This document shows, one piece after another, positions 1 through 8,006 of a stretch of DNA of 64,000 bases; positions within the stretch are counted from its first letter, which is position 1, and each line of letters starts with the position of its first letter. The DNA is from Cyanobium sp. Aljojuca 7A6 (GTDB lineage Bacteria > Cyanobacteriota > Cyanobacteriia > PCC-6307 > Cyanobiaceae). The DNA is taken from NCBI RefSeq assembly GCF_024346455.1, contig NZ_JAGQCY010000003.1:1-64000 (forward strand). The letters are read 5' to 3'. A program made the translations under genes and the position numbers. Below the pieces are notes generated by a model. That model did not search any database and was not told where the DNA came from. It saw only the letters and a program-made list of their open reading frames with translations.

Positions 1-92
1 CGAAAATAGCTCGATGCCAGGTAAAACTTCTTCTCTGCAGCAGCCGTCAGGCGTTGTGTGAGTCAGCGGCTCATCTGTGAGCTGCAGGAAAG

Positions 93-115
93 GCCACCCG
101 AGCAGGGTGGCTTTT
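93..115 (+). terminator. Intrinsic terminator hairpin
   Basis: A perfect 7-bp stem (GCCACCC at 93-99, GGGTGGC at 105-111) with a 5-nt loop is followed by TTTT and a further T-rich stretch. This is a standard rho-independent terminator on the plus strand, probably for a gene ending just outside or at the very start of the window. The region 1-155 otherwise holds nothing I can support. The stem could also serve the minus-strand mtnBC, which stops at 156, although the T tract favours plus. Confidence 0.7.
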
Positions 116-155
116 CTATTGGCTGTCCTTTGGGATGGCGTGTGGACAATCGAAC

Positions 156-1511
156 TCAAAGCACGATTTGTTCCAGGCTCGTGATCGCTTCAAACGGACC
201 GGGATCCTTGGCGGGATTCTCCTGGCGCACACTGAAGCGGGTGTCCATCCCGGCGGCCTGGGCGGCTTCCAGTTCGCTCCTGGAATCGCTCACAAAAAGA
301 ATCGACGCTGGTGCCATCCCCAGCTCCTTGGCAATGGCGCCGTAGCTGGTGGCTTCGCCTTTGGGGCCCGTGCTGGTATCAAACCAATGGCTGAACAAAC
401 TCCGGAGATCACCGTCCGTGCTGTGTCGATAGAGCAGTTTCTGCGCTTTCACTGATCCCGAGGAATAGACAGCCAGCTGAAGCCCATCGGATCGCCAGGC
501 GCGCAGGGATGGGGCCACATCGTCAAACAATGGACACCGCAGGGCGCCGCTGGCATACCCCTGGTCCCAGATCAGCCCCTGCAGTTCCTTCAACGCGGGA
601 AGTTTGCGGTCGTGATCGATCAGCGACTGAAGGAAACGCAGCCGTTCCTCGTGGGTTGGCGCCCTTCGCGATGACTCTGGATCGCCTGCGTCTTCTGCGG
701 CCATGGCCCCATCAATGGCCTGGAGCAAGGGAGCAAGCGCAAGCTTGTGAGCTTCGCTACGCAGAAAGCCATCCAGGTGCTGCCGGGCATAGGGGAAGAG
801 CACCTGGCTCACGAAGGGCACCGGACAGGTGGTGCCTTCGATGTCGAGCAGGACAGCCCTGATCTCTTGCCTCTGGGGCTTCATCTGTCCCAGGCTCTCC
901 AGGAGCAGGCGCCGCCATCGTTGCTCCAACAGCCACTCCAGGATCTCCAGATGCCGACGCGCCTGGGCAAGATCGCTTCCCCAGGAGTAGAGGCCGTGCC
1001 CGCCGATCAGCAGTCCCTGGGGAGCCGCTGCGAGCAGGGGGCCGGCGGTGGCGCTGAGTCGGGCCAGGTCCTGATCGTTGGCCAGCACCGGCAGCTTCAC
1101 CCGGCTGCAATGGCTGCCGATGCCCTCCAGCCCCTTGAGCATTTCCAGGCCCTGCAGCAGCAAAGATCCCGATGGCTCCTGGTCCCCCAGGCACCAGTCG
1201 GAGAGCAAGGTGGCGGACTGGGAGTGGGTATGCAGCACGGCGCCGGCGCCGGTGCGGGCCACGATCTCCAGATGCAGCAGGGTTTCGGCGCTGGCCCGGC
1301 CTTCGCCCGCCACCACAGTCCCAACAGCGTCCACCGTGATCAGTTCTTCCGGCAGAACGGAGCCCTTGTCGACGCCGCTGGGGGCCATCAGCAGGGTCAG
1401 GGGGTCACGGGCCAGTACGCAGCTGAAGTTGCCTCCGGTGCCATCGCACCAGCCGCGGGCGTGGAGGTCCGCCATGGTGCGGCTCAGCTGGTCGGCAAGG
1501 GCGCTGGTCAC
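156..1511 (-). CDS. mtnBC: Fused methylthioribulose-1-phosphate dehydratase / enolase-phosphatase E1 (MtnB-MtnC)
   Basis: This is a bifunctional methionine-salvage enzyme of 451 aa with a GTG start. Residues ~1-205 are a class II aldolase-like MtnB domain with the metal-binding HTH at 94-96 and a further His at GGHG (~172); it dehydrates methylthioribulose-1-phosphate. Residues ~215-451 are a HAD-superfamily MtnC domain: LDIEGTT (~222-228) carries the nucleophile Asp and Mg ligands, YSSGS and the distal VSDSRSE motif follow. MtnC enolises and dephosphorylates the diketo product, which acireductone dioxygenase then uses. That third enzyme (mtnD) lies at 10738-11307. The gene is last in a psaE-mutM-mtnBC run, 45 bp after mutM. 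Known single-domain versions are about half this length, so the fusion is clear. Confidence 0.93.
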   Translation of the reverse strand: MTSALADQLSRTMADLHARGWCDGTGGNFSCVLARDPLTLLMAPSGVDKGSVLPEELITVDAVGTVVAGEGRASAETLLHLEIVARTGAGAVLHTHSQSATLLSDWCLGDQEPSGSLLLQGLEMLKGLEGIGSHCSRVKLPVLANDQDLARLSATAGPLLAAAPQGLLIGGHGLYSWGSDLAQARRHLEILEWLLEQRWRRLLLESLGQMKPQRQEIRAVLLDIEGTTCPVPFVSQVLFPYARQHLDGFLRSEAHKLALAPLLQAIDGAMAAEDAGDPESSRRAPTHEERLRFLQSLIDHDRKLPALKELQGLIWDQGYASGALRCPLFDDVAPSLRAWRSDGLQLAVYSSGSVKAQKLLYRHSTDGDLRSLFSHWFDTSTGPKGEATSYGAIAKELGMAPASILFVSDSRSELEAAQAAGMDTRFSVRQENPAKDPGPFEAITSLEQIVL

Positions 1512-1556
1512 GCGGGTTGGGGAATAAGGGGATGGATGGGGGCTGGGCGCTGGCCG

Positions 1557-2405
1557 TCAGTTCTGGCAGCTGGGACACCAGTGGCTACTGCGCCCCCCCA
1601 GCTTCTCGCGCAGGATCTCCGTGCCGCAACGGCGGCAGGGTGATCCGCTACGGCGATAGACCCAGGCCTGCCCGCCGTAGTTGCCGTTGGTGCCCTGCAG
1701 GTCACGGAAGTCGCTGAAGGTTGTGCCCCCGGCGCCGATGCTGGTTTCCAGGACATCCACGAGGGACGAGCGCAGCCGTTCCAGGTCGTTCCGCCCGAGG
1801 CGGCCGCTGGGGGTCTGGGGCCGGATCCCTGCTGTGAACAGGGATTCATCGGCATAGATGTTTCCCACCCCCGCCACCAGCGATTGGTCGAGAAGGGCGT
1901 TCTTGATCGGTCGCCGTGAGCCCTTCAGGCGCTCACGCAGGTAAGCGCCCGTGAAGTCCTCCCCGAACGGTTCAGGGCCCAGACGCTGCAGCCCGGTGAT
2001 CACGGCTTTGTCGGCGACCCCAGGCGGGATCCACCACATCTGGCCGAAGCTGCGGGTGTCGACGAAGCGCAGCTCCTCGCCGGCTCCGTTCCAGACGCGC
2101 ACCCGGGTGTGGGGGCAGGGGGGGCGCTCCTCGGCCAGCCAGAGGAACTGGCCGGTCATGCGCAGGTGCACACCCCAGCGGCCGGCTGCGCTGCCGCCTG
2201 GCGTTTCGAGATCGGCCAGCAGATACTTGCCCCGGCGGTGCCATTGGCCCACACGAAGGCCCCGAAGGGCCCTGCAGAAGGCAGCAGGGTCTTCGGGGCT
2301 TGCGATGGCACGGGCCCTGAGCACTTCGACGCGGTCGATCAGGAAACCGTGTGTCTGTTGCTCAAGGCCCCGTCGAACGGTTTCGACTTCCGGGAGCTCG
2401 GGCAT
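1557..2405 (-). CDS. mutM: Formamidopyrimidine-DNA glycosylase (Fpg/MutM)
   Basis: This base-excision-repair enzyme removes 8-oxoguanine and other oxidised purines and cleaves the abasic site. The N-terminal MPELPEVE places the catalytic Pro2 and Glu3 directly after the initiator Met, which fixes the ATG start. The middle holds the conserved helix-two-turn-helix region (DQSLVAGVGNIYADE), and the C-terminus carries a zinc finger with two C-x2-C pairs (CRRC...CPSC). Its 282 aa are the usual size. It begins 27 bp after the psaE stop on the same strand and is followed 45 bp later by mtnBC, so co-transcription with psaE is likely. Repair of oxidative damage beside a photosystem I gene is plausible but not proof of joint regulation. 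Confidence 0.97.
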   Translation of the reverse strand: MPELPEVETVRRGLEQQTHGFLIDRVEVLRARAIASPEDPAAFCRALRGLRVGQWHRRGKYLLADLETPGGSAAGRWGVHLRMTGQFLWLAEERPPCPHTRVRVWNGAGEELRFVDTRSFGQMWWIPPGVADKAVITGLQRLGPEPFGEDFTGAYLRERLKGSRRPIKNALLDQSLVAGVGNIYADESLFTAGIRPQTPSGRLGRNDLERLRSSLVDVLETSIGAGGTTFSDFRDLQGTNGNYGGQAWVYRRSGSPCRRCGTEILREKLGGRSSHWCPSCQN

Positions 2406-2432
2406 GCCCGGATCGTAGGGCTGGCGCGAAAC

Positions 2433-2642
2433 TCAGGCCTTGACGAGTTCGCTCTCGGCGAAGTTGTTGGTGTTGATGCCGCCGTCGGAGCCGCTGTAAC
2501 CGTTGTAGTTCACCTTGTCGAAGCGAACGACAACGGGATAGCGGATGCCGGAGGTGTCAACCGATGCCACGGTTCCGACTTCGTTGAACCAGTAGGACTC
2601 CGGACGCTTGATCCGTACTTTGTCGCCGCGGGAGATGGCCAT
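2433..2642 (-). CDS. psaE: Photosystem I reaction centre subunit IV (PsaE)
   Basis: PsaE is a small stromal (cytoplasmic-face) subunit of photosystem I that helps dock ferredoxin/flavodoxin and supports cyclic electron flow. The 69-aa product starts [18 protein letters not shown] and folds as an SH3-like barrel; [11 protein letters not shown] and the [13 protein letters not shown] segment are family hallmarks. The frame stays open upstream for 38 more codons, but the ATG at 2642 gives the exact family length. No transmembrane segment is expected or seen. It is the first gene of a minus-strand run with mutM and mtnBC and is divergent from the ParB-like gene, with about 68 bp between starts, so its promoter must lie there or inside that gene's 5' end. 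Confidence 0.97.
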   Translation of the reverse strand: MAISRGDKVRIKRPESYWFNEVGTVASVDTSGIRYPVVVRFDKVNYNGYSGSDGGINTNNFAESELVKA

Positions 2643-2710
2643 CGCTGGGCTGGAAGATCGGGTGGTCTGCGCAGCGACACTACCGGTGAACCGGGGCCGG
2701 CGCCCAGGCG

Positions 2711-3814
2711 ATGTCACGGTTCGTTGCCGGCCCCGTGGCAGCATCCCCGAACCCACCGCCGGCCTCGCCGATGGTTCCGTCCATGGCCTTACCCGAGGCC
2801 CCCCTGTTGAGCCTGGATCTGCCCGATCCGGAGAGCGACAGCCTCAGCACGATGGAGTTCCTGGCCCGGCTTGAAGAGGCTTGGGCCGTCTGCGATCGCT
2901 TCGATCTGCAAACCGAAATCTGGCGCGGCCGCATCCTGCGCTCGGTGCGTGACCGGGAACGGCGCGGCGGCGAGGGGCGTGGCACCGGCTTCCTGCAGTG
3001 GCTGCGGGAGCGGGAGATCAGCAAGACCCGCGCCTACACCCTGATCCAGCTGGCGGAGTCGGCCGATGGTCTGGTGGGCGAGGGGCTGCTCGATGAGGGC
3101 AGCGTCAACAACTTCTCCAAGCGGGCCTTCCTGGAAACGGCCCAGGCGGATCCTGAGGTCCAGCAGATGATCAGTGAGGCGGCCAACGAGGGCCAGCAGA
3201 TCACCCGCAAGCAGGTGCGCCGCCTCACCGACGAGTTCACCGCCGCCACCAGCCCCCTGCTGCCGGAGGAGATCCGCCAGCGCACCGCCGACAACCTCCT
3301 GCCTCCCCGGGCCGTGGCGCCCCTGGTGCGGGAACTGGCCAAGCTCCCCGAGGAACAGCAGAACGACCTGCGCCGTGTCCTGCGGGAGGAACCTGAGCTG
3401 GAGCGGGTGAAGGATGTGACCCTGACCGCCCGCTGGCTCAGCAAGGCGGCCGAGGCGGGGCTGGCGGTGAGAGCGTTCCAGCAGGGCAATCTCGACCTGG
3501 AGAAGGCCCTGCAGGAAGCCCAGCGCCTTGATGCCCTCGGCCTCCTGGCCGACGCGGTGGGCCAGGCCCAGGCGCTCGAGAGCGCCGTGCTCAAGCTGCA
3601 CACCAGCTGGCGCCGGCTGGGGGGGCTGCAGGAACGTCTCTGGGTGGAGAGCGGCAGCAGCACCCCCCATCTGCGGGAGCTGCTCACGGTGTTGCAGAGC
3701 CTCAGCGGCACCACCATGCGGGTCTCCCTGGGGGAACTGGCCGGTGGCAAGCGGGTGCGTCTGCAGCTGGTGGAGGAATCCCCCGACCAGATGGAGCCGC
3801 CCCCACTGCCCTGA
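2711..3814 (+). CDS. Conserved cyanobacterial protein with ParB/KorB-like helix-turn-helix region
   Basis: I recognise this only as a conserved cyanobacterial hypothetical protein. Residues ~95-180 ([16 protein letters not shown], then SKRAFLETA, then [12 protein letters not shown]) resemble the alpha-helical DNA-binding core of ParB/KorB-type proteins. The rest is highly charged and helical with coiled-coil character ([15 protein letters not shown]), and no membrane segment is seen. The ATG at 2711 gives 367 aa. In-frame ATGs at 2771 and 2783 would drop a Pro/Ala-rich N-terminus and leave more room for the divergent psaE promoter, so the start is uncertain. A DNA-binding role is inference; a ParB-like regulator or nucleoid protein are the alternatives. 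Confidence 0.75.
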   Translation: MSRFVAGPVAASPNPPPASPMVPSMALPEAPLLSLDLPDPESDSLSTMEFLARLEEAWAVCDRFDLQTEIWRGRILRSVRDRERRGGEGRGTGFLQWLREREISKTRAYTLIQLAESADGLVGEGLLDEGSVNNFSKRAFLETAQADPEVQQMISEAANEGQQITRKQVRRLTDEFTAATSPLLPEEIRQRTADNLLPPRAVAPLVRELAKLPEEQQNDLRRVLREEPELERVKDVTLTARWLSKAAEAGLAVRAFQQGNLDLEKALQEAQRLDALGLLADAVGQAQALESAVLKLHTSWRRLGGLQERLWVESGSSTPHLRELLTVLQSLSGTTMRVSLGELAGGKRVRLQLVEESPDQMEPPPLP

Positions 3815-3829
3815 AGTCTGCTGCCCTGA

Positions 3830-3853
3830 GGTGGCAGCCACCACATCTGGTGG
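3830..3853. repeat. Two overlapping inverted repeats between the ParB-like gene and recQ
   Basis: GGTGGC-A-GCCACC (3830-3842) and CCACCA-catc-TGGTGG (3838-3853) share bases, so only one hairpin can form at a time. No T tract follows either. They sit 15 bp after the stop of the upstream gene and about 37 bp before the assigned recQ start, and might act as a weak terminator or affect recQ expression. Confidence 0.45.
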
Positions 3854-3889
3854 GAGCTAGGGTCTGGCGGTACCAGCGCTGGAGTCAGC

Positions 3890-5386
3890 TTGGGGTCTGA
3901 TCCCCTCGGCGAGAGCCTGCGGCGCCACTTCGGCTGGGAGAGCTTCCGGCCTGGGCAGCGGCCGGTGGTGGAGGCGTTGCTCTCTGGCCGCGACTGTCTG
4001 GCGGTGTTGCCCACCGGAGCGGGCAAGTCGCTCTGCTTCCAGCTCCCCGCCCTGGTGCGGGATGGCCTGGTGGTGGTGATTTCTCCCCTGGTGGCCCTGA
4101 TGCAGGACCAGGTGAGTCAGCTCCAGGCCCGGGGCATTCCGGCGGCCTGCCTGCATCGGGGGCTGGAGCTGGGCGAGCGGCGCCAGCTGCAGCAGCGCCT
4201 GGCGGCCAACCGTCTGCGGCTGCTTTATCTGGCGCCCGAGAGGGTCCAGGCGGAGGCCACCCGCCAGTTGCTTGAGGAGGCCCTTGAAACAGGCCGGCTG
4301 GTGGCCCTGGCGGTGGACGAGGCCCATTGCATCAGTGCCTGGGGCCACGATTTCCGCCCCGACTACCGGCGGCTTGGGCAGCTGAGGGCGCTGTGTCCGG
4401 GCGTGCCGCTGGTGGCCCTGAGCGCCACCGCCGCGCCCCAGGTGCGGGCCGACATCATCCGCCTGCTGCAGCTGCGGCGGCCCCTGGTGCAGGTCCGCTC
4501 GGCCCGCCGGGCCAACCTCGCTTACACCATGCGGCGGCGGCCGGCGGACCCCCTGGACGAGGTGGTGGGGGCGATCGGCCAGGCCAGTGGGGCGGTGCTC
4601 ATCTATGCCCGCACCCGTCGCTCGGTGGAGCAGTGGGCCACGCGGCTGACCGCGGCCGGGGTGGAAGCGATCGCTTATCACGCCGGCATGGACCCCGAGA
4701 GCCGCCAGCTGGCCCTGCGCCATTTCCAGGAGCATCCCTCACCGGTGCTGGTGGCCACCGTCGCCTTCGGCATGGGAGTTGACCGGCCGGATGTGGGGCT
4801 GGTGCTGCACCTCGACCTGCCGGCCAGTGCCGAGGGCTATCTGCAGGAATCGGGGCGGGCCGGCCGCGATGGCCAGCCCGCCCGTTGCCTGGTGCTCTTC
4901 GATCCTGCCGACCGCACCAGCCTCGGCTGGGCGATGCGCTCCGCCGGCCAGCAGCTGCCGCCGGATCAGCGGCTGCTGGAGCGCCACAGGCTCGAACTGG
5001 CCCAGCAGCAACTGCGGCGCATCGAAGCGGTGGCCGAAGGCGAGGGGTGCCGGGAGCAGGCCCTGCTGCTGGCGGTGGGGGAGCTCTCTCCCCCCTGTGG
5101 CCGTTGCGACAACTGCCAGTCGACACCACGCGCCAACGACTGGGCCCACCAGGCCGCCGTGCTGCTCTCGGCCGTGGAGGAACGCAGCGGCCGCGACCTG
5201 CGCAGCCTGGCCGAGGACCTGGCCGGTGGCCACGCCAGTGAGGAACCCTCCTGGGCCTGGCTGGCCCGCCGGCTGGTGCAGGAGGAGCTGATCAGCGAAA
5301 GCGACGATGGTGCCCAGCGCCTCTACCTGCGGCCGGTGGGCCGTAGCTACCTGAAGGACCCCTGGCCCCTGCGCTGGTCGGCCTGA
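3890..5386 (+). CDS. recQ: ATP-dependent DNA helicase RecQ
   Basis: This is a superfamily 2 3'-5' DNA helicase for recombination and fork repair. Motifs run in order: PTGAGKS Walker A (~41-47), the DEAHC box, SATAAPQ (motif III), YARTRRSVEQ (motif IV region), GMGVDRPDV (motif V) and ESGRAGRDG (motif VI with arginine finger). A C-terminal zinc-binding set (CREQ...CGRCDNC) and a winged-helix region follow. The 498-aa protein lacks the HRDC domain seen in E. coli RecQ (about 610 aa), so it is a short form. The start is a TTG at 3890; the frame is open further upstream without a better start codon, so the N-terminus is tentative. It converges with the LysM gene, only 22 bp away. Confidence 0.93.
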   Translation: MGSDPLGESLRRHFGWESFRPGQRPVVEALLSGRDCLAVLPTGAGKSLCFQLPALVRDGLVVVISPLVALMQDQVSQLQARGIPAACLHRGLELGERRQLQQRLAANRLRLLYLAPERVQAEATRQLLEEALETGRLVALAVDEAHCISAWGHDFRPDYRRLGQLRALCPGVPLVALSATAAPQVRADIIRLLQLRRPLVQVRSARRANLAYTMRRRPADPLDEVVGAIGQASGAVLIYARTRRSVEQWATRLTAAGVEAIAYHAGMDPESRQLALRHFQEHPSPVLVATVAFGMGVDRPDVGLVLHLDLPASAEGYLQESGRAGRDGQPARCLVLFDPADRTSLGWAMRSAGQQLPPDQRLLERHRLELAQQQLRRIEAVAEGEGCREQALLLAVGELSPPCGRCDNCQSTPRANDWAHQAAVLLSAVEERSGRDLRSLAEDLAGGHASEEPSWAWLARRLVQEELISESDDGAQRLYLRPVGRSYLKDPWPLRWSA

Positions 5387-5408
5387 GGGGAGGCGTCATG
5401 TCCCCCGT

Positions 5409-6440
5409 TCAGCTGCCCCGCGACTTGCAGAGGTCGGCGACCAGCTGCTGCTCGAAATCGGCCTGGGGATCATCCCAGCTCTTCCACTGGCCCGCCTGGC
5501 TGGTGGCATTGAGCTTGCGGGCACTGCAGTTGACGGCCAGGTAAAGCGACTCCCCCTGGGAATTGAGGGTGGGCGCCACCATGCTTCCGCCCATGGGCTG
5601 CCAGTTGGCCCAGTCCACCTGCAGGGGGCCATAGTTGCGCCAATCGGGCTTGCCGGGGGTGGCCGTGGTGGCCGGCCGGGGGGCTGCCGCCACCACGGCC
5701 GGCTGGGGTTTCGCGGCCGGTGCCGGGGTGGCACGGGCGACGGTGGGGGCCGGCTGGCTGGCGGGAGTTGGTCGGGCCGCCGGCTTGGCCGCCGCCGGTG
5801 CTGGCTTGGCGGCTGGTTTGGCGGCAGGAGTGGGCTTAGCGGCAGCGGCGGGTCTGGCGGCCGGCTTCACGCTCGGGGCGGCAGCCGGTTTGAGCCGCAG
5901 GCGGGTGCCGGACTCGACGAAGTTGGGATTGCTGATGCGGTTGATCGCGATCAGCTGCTGCATGGGGACGCCGTAGCCGTCGGCGATCTGCGACAGGCTT
6001 TCGCCGCTGCGGACCACATGCTCGGAGGCCTTGCGGTTGAAGCCGGAGGCTGGGCTGGAGCCGCGGGAGGTGGACGGCACCACCAGCTTCTGGCCGGCTT
6101 CAATGTGGTCGGCCTTGCTGAGACCGTTGAGCTGCATCAGGCGGCTGACGGTGATGCCATGGCGGTCGGCGATTTCGGAGAGGGTTTCCCCCGGGGCCAC
6201 CGTGAGGTTGCCACCGGCGGCCCGGGGGCGAACGGCGCCGCCCGGCAAGGTCAGGGTCCGGCCGGCTTCGACCAGATCGGGATCGCTGATCCCGTTCACC
6301 TTCATCAGCGTGGACACGCTCACCCTGTGGCGGGCGGCGATGTCGGAGAGGGTCTCACCGGGCTTGACGGTGACCTGGGCGGCCAGAGCCGGCAGCGGCA
6401 ACACCATGGCTAGAGCCAAGGCGAAGAGGGGGCGGCGCAT
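5409..6440 (-). CDS. Exported protein with three LysM domains
   Basis: An N-terminal signal peptide (MRRPLFALALAMVLPLPALA) precedes three LysM repeats at roughly residues 23-65, 77-120 and 140-185, each with the VxPGETLSxIAxxxGxxxxxLMxxNG pattern. LysM domains bind peptidoglycan or other GlcNAc polymers, so the protein should sit in the periplasm at the wall. A long Ala/Lys/Pro linker (~190-260) follows, then a C-terminal domain of ~80 aa (DWRNYGPLQVDWANW, two Cys) that I do not recognise. No peptidase or amidase motif is visible. The start is ATG 6440; a GTG two codons upstream is the alternative. It follows the aldehyde dehydrogenase gene by 83 bp on the same strand. Confidence 0.85.
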   Translation of the reverse strand: MRRPLFALALAMVLPLPALAAQVTVKPGETLSDIAARHRVSVSTLMKVNGISDPDLVEAGRTLTLPGGAVRPRAAGGNLTVAPGETLSEIADRHGITVSRLMQLNGLSKADHIEAGQKLVVPSTSRGSSPASGFNRKASEHVVRSGESLSQIADGYGVPMQQLIAINRISNPNFVESGTRLRLKPAAAPSVKPAARPAAAAKPTPAAKPAAKPAPAAAKPAARPTPASQPAPTVARATPAPAAKPQPAVVAAAPRPATTATPGKPDWRNYGPLQVDWANWQPMGGSMVAPTLNSQGESLYLAVNCSARKLNATSQAGQWKSWDDPQADFEQQLVADLCKSRGS

Positions 6441-6523
6441 GGGCACTAGGGATAGCTGCTCGCACGTTAAGGTCCATAGCCCGGCCCGCCCAGCCCCCCC
6501 TGACGATTGGCGGATGCTGGTCC

Positions 6524-7948
6524 TCAGCCCATCAGGCGCCGGATCAGGCCGAGCTTGCCGGCGTAGGGGGGATAGCGGATCGGGGGATCGGGCCGTAATG
6601 GCCGGGTGATCACACCCCGCTGGTGGGAGAAGGTGAGGAAGCCAGCTTCCCCGTGGTAGGCCCCCATGCCGCTGGGGCCGATGCCGCCGAAGGGCAGGCT
6701 GGCCATGCCCCCCTGAATCACCACGTCATTGACCACAACGCTGCCGGAACTGGTGCCCGCCAGCACCCGTTCCCGCTCCGCTGCGCCGCCGCCGAACAGG
6801 TAGAGGGCCAGGGGCTTGGGGTTTCGGCGCACCAGCGCCAGGGCTTCCTCCAGGCTGCCCACCGACAGCAGCGGCAGGATCGGGGCGAACAGCTCCTCCT
6901 GCATCAGCGGGTCGCTGTGGGGCTCGTTCACCGCCACCAGGGTGGGTTCGATCGTCCGATTGGCTGCATCGGAGCGACCGCCCAGCAGCACCTGGCCCCT
7001 GTCCCTGGCCTGGGCCAGAAGCGCTTCGAGGCGCTCGAAGCGCCCGGCGCCCACGATCTGCCCCAGGTCAGGGCTGGCGAGGGGATCCTGGCCATAGAGA
7101 GCCTGCACTTGCCCATGGAAGGCTGCCACCAGGGCGTCCCGCACCCCTGGCAGCACCAGCACGTGGTTAGGAGCGAGGCAGGTCTGGCCGGCGTTGAGGC
7201 AGCGTCCCCACAGCAACCGGCGGGTCGTGATGGCCGGATCCGCGTCGTCCAGCACGATCACCGGGTTCTGGCCCCCCAGCTCCAGGGTGACGGGGGTGAG
7301 ATGGCGGGCGGCGGCGGCCATCACCAGCCGCCCCACCCGCTCGCCACCGGTGAAGAGGATGTGGTCGAAGCGTTCCTCCTCCAGCAACCGATTGGCCACG
7401 GCCCCATCGCCGCAGACCACCTGGACCACCTCGGGTGGGAAGTGGCTGGCCAGGAGCTCCGCCAGCAGGTCCGCCGAAGCCGGGCTCTGCTCGGAGGGTT
7501 TGAGCACGGCGGTGTTGCCGGCGGCCAGGGCATGCAGCAGGGGGTGGAGGCAGAGATCGAAGGGATAGTTCCAGGCGCCGATGATCAGAACGCAGCCCAG
7601 GGGCTCGGCCCGCACTACCCCCTGGCCAGGCCAGGCCCACAGGGGCAGCGAGCGTCGGCGGGGACGCATCCAGCCGGCCAGGTGGCGCCGGGTGTGGCGC
7701 AACTCCTGGCGCAGGGGCGCCAGCTCGAACGTGGCCTCCACCTCGGGACGACCCAGATCGCTGGCGAGGGCTTCCACCATCCTTGGGGCCGCCGTCTCCA
7801 GCAGGCGATCGAGGCGCTGGAGTTGCGCCAGCCGCCAGGCCAGGGGGCGGCTGGAGCCCCCCTCCACCAGCTGCCGCATGGCTGCCACCGGCAAGGGCAG
7901 GAGCGAGGGGCTGGTGTCTGGGCTGGTGGGAGCGGCCGGAGTGGTCAT
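6524..7948 (-). CDS. Aldehyde dehydrogenase (NAD(P)+), YwdH / fatty-aldehyde type
   Basis: This 474-aa protein belongs to the aldehyde dehydrogenase superfamily, oxidising aldehydes to acids. Visible are the cofactor-binding GAWNYPF and KPSEQSP region (~124-155), FTGGERVG (~199-206), the general base Glu in LELGGQNP (~223) and the nucleophile Cys in NAGQTCLAPN (~257). The class matches hydrophobic-aldehyde enzymes, often used in cyanobacteria on apocarotenals or fatty aldehydes; the substrate here is inference. The frame extends far upstream, but the ATG at 7948 has an AAAGGG-like Shine-Dalgarno and gives family length, while the extension overlaps another gene. The C-terminus ends in a basic, hydrophobic patch that could touch the membrane. 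It lies 58 bp after the upstream exported-protein gene. Confidence 0.93.
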   Translation of the reverse strand: MTTPAAPTSPDTSPSLLPLPVAAMRQLVEGGSSRPLAWRLAQLQRLDRLLETAAPRMVEALASDLGRPEVEATFELAPLRQELRHTRRHLAGWMRPRRRSLPLWAWPGQGVVRAEPLGCVLIIGAWNYPFDLCLHPLLHALAAGNTAVLKPSEQSPASADLLAELLASHFPPEVVQVVCGDGAVANRLLEEERFDHILFTGGERVGRLVMAAAARHLTPVTLELGGQNPVIVLDDADPAITTRRLLWGRCLNAGQTCLAPNHVLVLPGVRDALVAAFHGQVQALYGQDPLASPDLGQIVGAGRFERLEALLAQARDRGQVLLGGRSDAANRTIEPTLVAVNEPHSDPLMQEELFAPILPLLSVGSLEEALALVRRNPKPLALYLFGGGAAERERVLAGTSSGSVVVNDVVIQGGMASLPFGGIGPSGMGAYHGEAGFLTFSHQRGVITRPLRPDPPIRYPPYAGKLGLIRRLMG

Positions 7949-8006
7949 GGCTTGGGCCCTTTCCACCCAGGCTGGCAAACTCCGCCCCGGGCGCGTCCGG
8001 GGCTGT

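Noticed and set aside
1-61. Possible 3' end of an upstream plus-strand gene
   Set aside because: All three frames close within 80 bp and none can be tied to a family from so few codons.
2677-2682. TAGTGT as a psaE -10
   Set aside because: No acceptable -35 at 16-18 bp spacing; too weak to list as a feature.
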